Part shown: piece by piece, positions 46,801 to 54,063 of the stretch
Layout of the letters: every line of letters starts with the position of its first letter
Numbering within the stretch: the first letter of the stretch is position 1
DNA from: Tetracentron sinense
Taxonomy: Eukaryota; Streptophyta; Magnoliopsida; Trochodendrales; Trochodendraceae
DNA length: 64,000 bases
Assembly: GCA_015143295.1 (NCBI GenBank)
Contig: CM026566.1
Location: 10,713,072-10,777,071, forward strand
Direction: 5' to 3'
The notes under the pieces: model-generated
The model's input: the letters and a program-made list of their open reading frames with translations, nothing else
Told to the model about the DNA's origin: nothing
Database searches by the model: none
Program-made: the position numbers and the translations under genes

Positions 46801-47665
46801 CATTTTCGTTTATGTGTGTGTGTGTGTGTGTGTGTCGAAGGATTCTATGTATATCTGTTTCAAAGGAATTTCGCAATTTGAAATCAGAGAGGAACAAGTT
46901 TAATTTTTCAACTGAAGAAGGATCAGCATGATGCAAAGATTGTAATTTTATCCTAGGGGAGTCTAGCCATGGAATGTAGGCTGGTGGTTATAGATCTTCA
47001 CATTAAGAAATGGAAGAAAGAAACCGATTCCGTATTATGATACATGTACCAACCAGCCAATAATCATAAGCTAAACCAACAACAACGCAAGGGATGTTTA
47101 AAACCTTAAGATATATGTAGAATGTCACAAATGAAGCATTTGCATCAGGAGGCAATAGACAACCATCCAAGGTTAACAAACACAAAAAGATTTAAAATAT
47201 GAATATCAAAAAGAAAGATCTAGGAAGGCATAAATATAGGAATGCAAATAATGATGCTAAACTTGGGAATTTTTAAAAGGGACAAAGCACGTAACACTAG
47301 GTGCAATAACACACAACAGGTGCTGATTAGAACTTTAGATGCTGCAGTCTTGTACTATACCAATTCATGTTTTCAGACTCTGCACTATTTTTCAAAATCC
47401 ACTTGGCCACAGTGCCGCAGTCCACAGGACGGTGAGCTTCCTCAGTACACTGCAAGTTTCAGTTCAAAAGATTCAGAAAATTCACAATCCAATATCATAT
47501 ACATCAAATAATTTGAATGAGCACTATGTATACTTGCCAAACAATACAGAAGAAACTTACATTCCAGCAAAATCTATATGAGCAGTGGCAAGAAACATCA
47601 TAGCTTGCACTACCAACCACAAAATCCACAGCATAATCACACCCCGGAGCCGGACACCATTTTGT
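19707..47665 (-). CDS. ARIADNE-type RBR E3 ubiquitin ligase, 3' part (10 exons)
   Basis: Exons in transcript order: 47665-47561, 47449-47361, 25840-25733, 25183-25093, 24977-24888, 22787-22740, 21151-21080, 21003-20904, 20836-20710, 19881-19707. They sum to 1,005 bases, join in one frame at GT-AG sites and give 334 residues. RBR ligases pass ubiquitin from an E2 to a cysteine of RING2 and then to a substrate. Visible in order: IBR ([13 protein letters not shown]...RFCWNC), RING2 (CPNCKRP...[16 protein letters not shown], with the expected catalytic Cys in HITC), and the Ariadne helices ([19 protein letters not shown]... onwards). The family usually has some 500-600 residues; the acidic N-terminus, RING1 and start lie outside the window. 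Probably cytosolic or nuclear. Plant ARI1/ARI2/ARI7/ARI8-like; the exact orthologue is not decidable. One intron is 21.5 kb. The C-terminal finger is broken, so a pseudogene is possible but the core is intact. Confidence 0.9.
20134..20303. mobile_element. Short MITE in the last ARIADNE intron
   Basis: Both ends carry an inverted repeat of about 35 bases with the core GTCCACTTTC-GGTCGTCCACT (left TACGTCCACTTTCTGG, right complement TATGTCCACTTTCCGG). It is 170 bases long. No target duplication was certain. Confidence 0.75.
20710..20836 (-). CDS. ARIADNE exon i
   Basis: Codes [20 protein letters not shown] then [20 protein letters not shown]. Acceptor ATGCAG, donor GTGATT. The intron before it is 67 bases. 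Confidence 0.93.
20904..21003 (-). CDS. ARIADNE exon h
   Basis: Codes [20 protein letters not shown] and on to EYLQ; the Gly codon is split. Acceptor TTCGCAG, donor GTAGGT; only a 76-base intron separates it from exon g. The [18 protein letters not shown] stretch is a strongly conserved ARIADNE signature. Confidence 0.94.
21080..21151 (-). CDS. ARIADNE exon g
   Basis: Twenty-four codons, [20 protein letters not shown] to AWLQ. Acceptor TTATCCAG; donor GTCAAT is a weak but GT-type site. Confidence 0.9.
21845..22607. mobile_element. hAT-like MITE in an ARIADNE intron
   Basis: Left end CAGTGTTTTAAAAGGCATG and complement of the right end CAGTATTTGAAAAGC form an inverted pair; inner text (GCTTACGCCTCAAGGCTCAC) is echoed in reverse near 22,550-22,590. 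Element-like length 763 bases. The expected 8-base duplication is not evident, so the type is tentative. Confidence 0.55.
22740..22787 (-). CDS. ARIADNE exon f (Ariadne helix, short)
   Basis: Sixteen codons, [16 protein letters not shown], phase 0 both ends. Acceptor CTTGCAG, donor GTAAGC. Confidence 0.9.
22910..23690. other. Intronic region without clear features
   Basis: Part of a 2.1-kb ARIADNE intron. There are short TATTTATA repeats near 23,425-23,490 but no assigned element or exon. Confidence 0.35.
24888..24977 (-). CDS. ARIADNE exon e (Ariadne helix)
   Basis: Thirty codons, [20 protein letters not shown] to WATNQS. Acceptor TTTTACAG, donor GTGTGT. Part of the helical Ariadne region known to cover RING2 in the resting enzyme. 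Confidence 0.92.
25093..25183 (-). CDS. ARIADNE exon d (end of RING2, start of Ariadne domain)
   Basis: Codes [20 protein letters not shown] then [10 protein letters not shown]. Acceptor TTTCAG, donor GTAAGG. Family members usually read NRYE where this has NCYE. Confidence 0.92.
25191..25694. repeat. 251-base tandem duplication in an ARIADNE intron
   Basis: Units begin CATATATGATCAAATGTCTC (25,191) and CATATACGATCAAATGTCTC (25,442) and stay alignable to GGAGAATCCCATATGTA. Several small differences show that it is not an assembly copy. It lengthens the intron between exons c and d; no splice site is duplicated. Confidence 0.88.
25733..25840 (-). CDS. ARIADNE exon c (RING2, catalytic cysteine)
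   Basis: Codes [19 protein letters not shown] then [17 protein letters not shown]. The Cys of HITC aligns with the ubiquitin-accepting Cys of RBR ligases. Acceptor GTTCAG, donor GTAAGA; it starts and ends inside Trp codons, matching exons b and d. Confidence 0.93.
27355..27724. mobile_element. hAT MITE (370 bases) in copia C1
   Basis: Inverted ends CATAATTATCAAATACGGG and (complement of right end) CATAGTTACCAAACTCCC. Flanking 8-base direct repeats ATCTTGGG (27,347-27,354) and ATCTCGGG (27,725-27,732) match at seven positions, the hallmark of hAT insertion. Interior rich in TATAATACG words; no coding region. Confidence 0.85.
28155..28375. repeat. GGTCGACC / CCGACTGACTG cluster in LTR 3
   Basis: Repeated GGCCGGTCGAC, GTCAACCGACTGACTG and relatives precede the TATA box at 28,442. 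The position matches the GATCGATC clusters of LTRs 1 and 2, with a related but different palindrome. Confidence 0.65.
28442..28449 (+). promoter_or_regulatory. TATA box of LTR 3
   Basis: TATAAATA, about 540 bases into the LTR, after the GTCGAC cluster. Likely transcription start signal of the element. Confidence 0.5.
29755..32848 (+). pseudogene. LINE B first frame (DUF4283-like N-terminus)
   Basis: An unbroken 342-codon frame runs from 29,755 to 30,783, [20 protein letters not shown] at the start. [20 protein letters not shown] near its end is the motif typical of DUF4283-type plant LINE first-frame proteins, followed by AKIKVRG. After 30,783 coding breaks into pieces (30,959-31,174; 31,628-31,894; 32,348-32,848) rich in Ser, Pro and Glu. 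No CCHC knuckle is clear. It is the longest intact frame in the window, but belongs to a dead element and not to a host gene. Confidence 0.75.
34737..35739. mobile_element. hAT element (1,003 bases) in LINE B RT
   Basis: Inverted ends CATGGTTCAAAATAT and CATGGTTTAAAATAT (complement), flanked by perfect 8-base repeats GTTGTGTA (34,729-34,736 and 35,740-35,747). Subterminal text is full of GTATCGG / CGATACG words in both directions. In the minus frame a decayed stretch reads like [11 protein letters not shown], perhaps transposase-derived; this part is uncertain. Confidence 0.9.
37076..37082 (+). promoter_or_regulatory. TATA box of LTR 4
   Basis: TATAAAT after a long upstream part; the corresponding GATC cluster is not clearly kept here. 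Confidence 0.45.
38147..38446 (+). repeat. Six-unit tandem hairpin array in LTR 4
   Basis: Units start at 38,147, 38,199, 38,251, 38,301, 38,352 and 38,410; five are 35 bases, the last 37, at a period near 52. Arms: CTAGTA/TACTAG, CTAGTA/TACTAG, CTGGTA/TACTAG, CTAATA/TATTAG, CTGGTA/TATTAG; changes keep pairing by a compensating base or a G-T wobble. The core reads near TCCGTCCATTCATAGTTCGG. It is the sense-strand equivalent of the LTR 1 array. Confidence 0.9.
38795..38861 (+). promoter_or_regulatory. Conserved LTR hairpin box (LTR 4)
   Basis: ATTGTCAGTTAGTA, then CGCTAAGTATTCAATGATC, AGCCG, and TTATGTCGGTAGGT. A diverged copy of the box. Confidence 0.55.
40333..40399 (+). promoter_or_regulatory. 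Conserved LTR hairpin box (LTR 3)
   Basis: TTGTTAGTTAGTAGC, then CGCTGAGTATTCCATGCTC, AACCG, and TTTATGTCGGCAGGT. It confirms that 40,004-40,776 is the 3' part of LTR 3. Confidence 0.6.
41226..42010. mobile_element. hAT element (785 bases) in copia C1 gag
   Basis: Left end CATGATTGTTAAATCC, complement of right end CAAGGTTGTTAATCG; perfect 8-base repeats ATTGGAAT (41,218-41,225 and 42,011-42,018). Subterminal ACGATTTGAATC words run both ways. It shares its inner text (ATGCAATGAAATATTCATTA, ATCTTTTGGATAATAGATTA) with the element at 60,422, so both belong to one family. A GGAGGAA microsatellite lies at about 41,589-41,625. Confidence 0.92.
42124..42207. repeat. 42-base tandem duplication
   Basis: Units 42,124-42,165 and 42,166-42,207 begin CATAATGCATAGTCTAG and differ at few sites; they lie in decayed copia C1 gag. 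Confidence 0.88.
43030..46440 (+). pseudogene. Copia C2 gag-pol remnant
   Basis: Integrase-region traces include [14 protein letters not shown] (43,625). RT traces include [20 protein letters not shown] and [20 protein letters not shown] (45,185-45,315). RNase H opens at 46,100 as [20 protein letters not shown], with [20 protein letters not shown] and IEIDRH. Stops and shifts occur throughout, so there is no function. Confidence 0.8.
46467..46680 (+). mobile_element. Copia C2 3' LTR
   Basis: Begins TGGGATATGTTATTA; matches the C3 LTRs in the CAGCCCCCTATATTTTCTC and CTCTAGGGTATCACTTTCT parts. The 3' edge is uncertain. Confidence 0.55.
46813..46835. repeat. (GT)n microsatellite
   Basis: Eleven to twelve GT units in the giant intron, about 500 bases from exon b. 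Confidence 0.95.
47361..47449 (-). CDS. ARIADNE exon b (IBR end and linker)
   Basis: Codes [20 protein letters not shown] and on to ENMNW, split inside the Trp codon (TG|G). Acceptor CTTGCAG; donor GTATAG. This exon ends at the 21.5-kb intron. Confidence 0.92.
47561..47665 (-). CDS. ARIADNE exon a (IBR domain)
   Basis: First visible exon, 35 codons, [20 protein letters not shown] to FCWN. Acceptor TTTACTAG and donor GTAAGT fit; phase 0 at both ends. It carries most IBR zinc ligands. The preceding exon is not found in the 16.3 kb to the right edge. Confidence 0.92.
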
Positions 47666-47867
47666 CTAGTAAAGAACAAAAAGAGAATTGTAAGCAAAAT
47701 GAAGCATCGTATTCATTTAAAAAAATCCAATATCGTGTTCTTTTCACCAAATTGCTAGAAACAAATGACTAGCAAATGATCATATATGTAGGGAAAAGAA
47801 ATATCATCAGTGTATGAAAATTCGATAGAAGAAACTTTGTTAGAGATGCCGACAATTATGGAAGGAA

Positions 47868-48093
47868 ACTAGTATACATACTTCAGTCTAGAAGAGTAAA
47901 GGGAAAGCAGAAAGTGAAACCCCAGAGGAAGAAAAGAAGAAGAGAAGAGAGGAGAGGAGAAAAATTAGAGAGGGATTAGGGGGCTTAATCCCCCTTTATG
48001 TTTTGACTCATAAAATAAGATTACAATAATACCCTTAATAACATAACATTTTGTATCTACACCTATAACAATAAGTTAATAACATATCTCAAC
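47868..48093 (-). mobile_element. Copia C3 3' LTR
   Basis: Complement starts TGAGATATGTTATTAACTT and includes AAAGGGGGATTAAGCCCCCT, parallel to the 5' LTR. It ends near 47,868, only about 200 bases from ARIADNE exon a. Confidence 0.7.
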
Positions 48094-48290
48094 TGTAGAG
48101 ACCTGATTGTGATTTTCGATATTTGTGGCAATAAATGATGCAAGGTTACTTTTTTGTGATTAATTAATGTCAAGTTGCATGTTTAACTTGCCTCTGCTTG
48201 TATTGGGTCTATTTACTTTTATTTATATGGTTACAGATAGTAATTGGGAAACAAAGGAGAGGAGAGCAAAATAAAGGAAAAATAGGGAAA

Positions 48291-48455
48291 CTGGTTGACC
48301 GAAATCCAATCCGGTCGACGGACTATCAAAAAAATACACGGAACAGGATTCCAGTAGCTAAAGAAATCCAAACTGGTCGACCGAAACCCAATCCAGTCGA
48401 CCGTGCTTAAGAAAAATATATAGTACAAAGAGTTAAAAAAAATCTGGTCGAGCGG
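48291..48455. repeat. GGTCGACC motif cluster (LTR 5)
   Basis: Five motifs such as GGTTGACCGAAA, CCGGTCGACGG, TGGTCGACCGAAAC and CAGTCGACCG before the TATA box. Same place as the clusters of LTRs 1, 2 and 3. Confidence 0.65.
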
Positions 48456-48529
48456 AAATAAAAGTCGGGAAAAAACTTGCTAAAACTTGATTTTTTCGAG
48501 AATTGGAAAGGGATTAGGACTCCCAACCT

Positions 48530-48537
48530 TATAAATA
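48530..48537 (+). promoter_or_regulatory. TATA box of LTR 5
   Basis: TATAAATA, 436 bases into the LTR and about 75 bases after the GTCGAC cluster. Confidence 0.5.
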
Positions 48538-49359
48538 GACATATACTCATGGGATTAGGGTTTCTTAACTATTCTAAGGGCTTTAGAAATCTAGAGAGAG
48601 AAAAACCTAGGGTTTTGCAAAGGCTTTAACTTGGAGAAGAAGAAAGGCTTTGGAGATCAAGATCAAAAAGCATTCGCAAGCTTTCGATTATAGGGAAGTG
48701 GTCTAGAAAGGTTTGATATATTATTCTTTGCTAAGAATACCATGATTATTGTTTTAAGTATAAGTCTATGCTTTAAGAATAAGATGATGTTTGATATTTT
48801 GTTCTAGGTTAATAATATTGTAATCATTGATTTATAATTAAGAATTAGGGTTTAAGATTTCAAGTAAGAAGATGAATAAGCATGATTTTTGAAGTATGAT
48901 AAGTATTGGATCTAATCTATGTTTTTGTAAGAATTGGGTTTAAATAAGTAAGCATGATATTTGATGATTTATGGGACAATTATACTTTATGAATTGTGAT
49001 ATGATAAGAATAAGCATTAAGTGTTCCCTCTATGAATGAAGAATAATAAGTTATGATCTCACAAGATAGATAGTAAGTATGGAAGCATGTATGATGTGGT
49101 TGAAATTCGGATAGGCCAATTCCATAGAGGATGATCTTATGACCTCGATTCTTTACCATGGTGGTATGGGACACTATGGTGGGGTTTCGATGGTGTGAGA
49201 TCACAATCTAAAGGATGACCTAGATGAAAGTTGATCACGACACTTTACTCACAAATTCACAAGTATGATAAGTTCACATGATAAATTACAAGTATGATAA
49301 ACTATATGTAAGATAAGGCCACAAGTATGATAAGCTCACAAGTCCACTCAAGGGTATTC

Positions 49360-49695
49360 GTACTGGGCCGAATAAGAATGTTTTTCAAGGATGCTAGTAC
49401 CTGGCTGCATAAGTTAAGTTCTTTCAAAGGTACTAGTCACCTGGCTAAATAAGTATGTTTTGATAAGTATGTATGTATGCTATAAATATGTTTGCATGTT
49501 TGAGTTTTTACATGAAATGGATACCAACACAAGTTCAACTCAAGGGTACATGGTACCTAGCTGCATAAGTTGTTTTCATTTCAAGGGTATTCGTACCTGG
49601 TTGAATAAATTGTTTCAAGGATGCTAGTACCTGGCTGTAAAGTTAAGTTCTTCCAAGGGTACTAATCATCTGATTGAATAAATAAGTGTTCAAGT
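49360..49695 (+). repeat. GGTACTAGTACC-type repeat array (LTR 5)
   Basis: Several copies near AAGGGTACTAGTACCTGGCTG followed by ATAAGTT. The word GGTACTAGTACC and GCTAGTACC variants are self-complementary. The array occupies the same LTR position as the CTAGTA hairpin units but is a different repeat. Confidence 0.65.
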
Positions 49696-49907
49696 GTGCC
49701 GACAGGTACAAATTCGTTGGGATCCAATATTCATGTAATCTCATAACCGACATAAGGGTTTTAGTTATTTTAAGTTATCTCACAAGGGTACGTAAGTAAA
49801 TAAGATAAGACACTCACAAGTTAAGTTGATTATGCTCACATGTCTCCGTACTCTAATTTAAGTATGTATGTTATGATGATAAGCCATGATAAAAATGTAT
49901 GGTTATG

Positions 49908-49976
49908 ATATTGTTAGCTAGGACTTTATATCCACTGAGTGTTTCGTTGCTTAGCCGTTATTTTATGTTGGTAGGT
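49908..49976 (+). promoter_or_regulatory. Conserved LTR hairpin box (LTR 5)
   Basis: ATTGTTAGCTAGGAC, then CACTGAGTGTTTCGTTGCTT, AGCCG, and TTTATGTTGGTAGGT. Loop bases differ from the other LTRs; the frame of the motif is kept. Confidence 0.55.
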
Positions 49977-51639
49977 TTAGAGCCCGAGCTTGCAGCTGAA
50001 CCGTGGATGGAAGAAGAATACTTCGAAGAGCCATAAGATGACTATAAGGAAGTGGAGAACCATTTCGACAGTATTATGATTCATTTGTTATTGAATTTGA
50101 TTAAGGGTTGTAATCATGGTTGACATATCCTCGATATTTTTGATATATCCCCAATATCGCAAGGAAAAACATATTTGATACATGTATTTTTTTTCTTACA
50201 AAATATCTCCCCAATATATCTATGATATTTCCGATATATCGTCTGATATTTCTGATATATTGCCTAATATTTCCAATATATTTTTTATAAGTAAAGGACA
50301 TTAAAAAAAAATGTTGACGATATATGTCGATATCGCACCTCCCCGGCATACTTCCATGTGGTATTACAAATTTTACACCATAGCGTGTCCACGATATATC
50401 GTCGATATCGTGCAATATTTTAAAGGAATATTGGTTTTAAGCTATAAAAAACGCCAAATTATGTTTACAACTTATTATATTAAAAATCATTTAAGTAAAT
50501 GATTTTAGGTTACAGCCCCCATTTGAATTCAATAAAAATCATCCTAGATTTAAATTCCTTAAAAGTAAAAAAGTCAACTCTCCAGTTCAAGAACAAAATC
50601 CGCATTTCAGTGTCTTTTAGAGATCATGTCAAAATTTCAACGTTCAAATGCTAAAGTATTTCTCAAATCTTAAAATTTCATAAATTTTACCATATTAAAA
50701 CATTACTAGAACCCAAAATTCTGGTGAAAAGTCTCTTATTTTAGGCTTCAAAAATATTTCATTTACAAGTTCAAAAAGTCAACTACTAGTTCAGAAGAAA
50801 AAGACTTACAATCAAGCTTTAAAAAATTTTAAAGCATATTATGTGAACCCTATATTTAAAATACTCCCAAATTTAAATTTCTAAAAAATCATATAGATAT
50901 GTTTTTAAGTATGAGCCGTATGAATATAAGAGTGAGGGTACAACCTTATCTGGCAATGTCAATGGCAATTGTGCTCTCAAGAACATAGTTATGCATAGCC
51001 AGAGGACCAATATCCACATGGTTATGTTTTTATGTATGAGCCGCATCAATATCGGTATAGAGGTGTATAGCCTCATTTGCCAGTTTCGGTGACACTTGTG
51101 CCTCAGTAGTTAGTACCTACAGTATCCACCGATGGACGTGGTGCTACATTTTGGACCAGATGACTACCAGCGTTATGTACTTGAATATACATTAATGTAC
51201 CATAATGTGATGAGCTAGGCACAGTATTGTACATATGTGGATAATCACTATTATCACCTAGTCAGGATAGAGATAACTTTGAGCCTTTGTGTACCTCCTT
51301 TTGATTTTAATTGTAGCTCTTGGGGTGGGTTGAATTATTACTATATATGTTAGTATTGTTACCTATGAATTATTAATTTATTATTGATTGAGAAATGAAT
51401 GATTTAGAAATATGAATCAATCATACATTGTGTTGTCAACGCACATTTTTGCCTCATTCTCATTGCATCTTTTATGTACATTTTTGTTTTTTAATGTTTT
51501 TATTCTTAAATGTGTATTAGCATCTATTTTAACATTTCCTAAAGTTCTACTACAACATTTCATATTTTGCCCCATTTGTTTTTGTTATTTTTCTAAAAAT
51601 CACCGATAAACGATGTATCTTGCAATATATCTCTGATAT

Positions 51640-54063
51640 TGTTGGACATTATGCCCTGAAAAGTCATTTAAATTGTAAGATTCTTATTGATTAGATTAAT
51701 AAAGACATCTTTTTTTATCTATTGTGAATTCATTGTAGGTAATTGACCATGATCATGAGATGATCTATACGATATGAGATATCGATCAAGGTCCCTACGA
51801 TACATTGTAGGAGAGCTATGTAATAAGTATTGGACTATCATAGGCAGATATAGTTTTCCAGTTCCTTATACCTTATAGTCACAGCTATAGGTGAAGTTGG
51901 GCATTTCACTTATATGGCTGCCACAATGCTAAGATGTTCTCAATGGTTGAGATATAGTTTTATCTCGAACTATTATAGTGGAGACTACACATCGGCATAT
52001 GGGTGCTTAAATGTACATTGACTGATTGCATGCAATGAGAGACCTCTTGCATAAACATACTATCAGTTAGTTGGTCTCTCATTCACATTGAACAGTTTCG
52101 ATGATCCTTAGATCTGATGTGTTCATTTATAACAGAGCAGTGATCTGGTTGTTTTGATTCCACCTAAGTACTCTCTACCTGAGGGACTACGATACAGTGA
52201 CAGTTGGATAATCAGAAAGCTGTTCGAGTCATGATGAATTTCAAACAAGAAATCCATACTCATTAAATTAAGAGATTATCCAAGTTTCGGCTAAGACAAT
52301 CGATTAAGCTTAAATCCTGCACAGGTGATTTTGAAATCAAATAAATTTGAAATATATTATACTCAATAAAAGTTTTTCTCAAAATGTTTTACATGAGAAA
52401 TAGTTTCTCATGGCTTAATCAAATGTCTTGGACCTGGATGATGTACAATGGGCTATGAGTTAAATAGTATATTAATCTCGAAAGCCCATTAGGGATAATG
52501 TTATTGGAAGGATTAATCGAATTAAAAAGTTCATGTAACGGGATCCTTTATTGGTTAATGTTCTTACACTGGGATTCAATTACAACATGGATATCTCACG
52601 TCATTTGCAATTCCGATGTCATTTCTATTTAAGGGTCAATGGGATAACATCGGGTAAGTCAGGGCTAGAATGTCCCAGAGCAATCTGTGGAGATGCTCAT
52701 AAAAGAAATACAAGCTCAAATAATAGATTAAATGTTAATTTGTATTTAAATGATTAAATGTTAATCTTTAATAAATAGATTAAATGTCAATCTAAGGTTT
52801 AGATTAAATGTTAATCTAAATTAAAGGATAATAATAATTATTTAATTAACCAAATATAAGGGGATATGGGTTTGACCCATATATCCATAATAGACCATGA
52901 AGATGAACCTTATAGGTGAGCCCAAGGCCATGGGATGGTCTCCCAAAGTGGGCGCCCATTTCATGTTCCCTAGGTTTATGGGATTTATTGGTTAGTAGAT
53001 AATTATTAATTAATTAGTCCTTATCTAATGGGATTAGATACCTTACTTGGAAGACAAGAAACAAAAAGATAAGGATTAAACCTTATCCTTAATCCTTACT
53101 TGGAGCTCAAGTCTCCCTCTAGCTCACACCCCCCTCTATCTCACGCCCACCTTTATGGTATTTCTAATTTGATTAGAATCCCTAATCACTAGGGAGTTGG
53201 TTAGAATCTCTAAAATCTAGGGTGTTAGTTACATCCCATTAATTATGGAGTCCTTTTGGGAAAAGGAATCCCAAATTAGAAGGTTTGTTATAACTAACTT
53301 CTTATAGATAAACTAGGAGTTTAAATTAATGACAAGAGTTATCATTATTTAGTAACTCTTAGGGATAACTATCATTATTAGATAATGATAAGGATGATGG
53401 TCAAGATGTGGATAAGATCCACATCTATATAACCTCAACACCCAAAACCATGGACCTAATGAGATTCATTATTGTTCAAAAAGAGTTTTGATTAATTCTT
53501 CTCCAAGCAAACCGTGAGGTGCTAGAAGGAGATTGAATTTTATTGCTGGAAATTTCATGAGCTATAGCTTGGAGCCCAAGATTCAACCCTTGGATTTTTG
53601 TGGGCTTAGGGAGAACACCCCTCAAGGGATTTTTGTAGGGTAGTGTCAATACCCTATATGATTTTGTGAGTTAGGGTTTTGTGGGCTTAGGGAGAACACC
53701 CCTCAAGGGATTTTTGTAGGGTAGTGTCAATACCCGGATTTTGTGAGTTAGGGTTTTGAACCCTAAGGGATTTTGTGAGTTAGAAAGTCTACTCCATCAT
53801 CTTGTTCATCTCTTTCTTCTTCAAAGGCTAAGAATAGATTCAAAAGCTTCACGGGGATAGCGAAGAGGGAGGATCGAGCTTCGAGTATTTCCTAGAGAAA
53901 TCTCTACAAAGAGTTCTGATGATTTTTCGTTTTTGTGCTTCACCGATGAACATCATTCACTGAGGTAATCTTCTAACATGTAGATAATATTATTTGTTTT
54001 CTATAGTGTAAAGATCTTCAGGATCCAGTTTTCCACATAATTTTTTATCTGGATTCCCTTCAA
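51640..54063. mobile_element. Unclassified insert, LTR-like, in the hAT element
   Basis: It starts TGTTGGACATTATGCC; the right edge is TCCCTTCA or TCCCTTCAA. GATAT at 51,635-51,639 and 54,064-54,068 may be a 5-base target duplication. It has a tandem duplication (53,600-53,756) and no coding frame of note. It could be a solo LTR or a small non-autonomous LTR element. Confidence 0.5.
53600..53756. repeat. 81-base tandem duplication
   Basis: Units start GTGGGCTTAGGGAGAACACC at 53,600 and 53,681; the second lacks a few bases (TATAT region). Confidence 0.88.
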
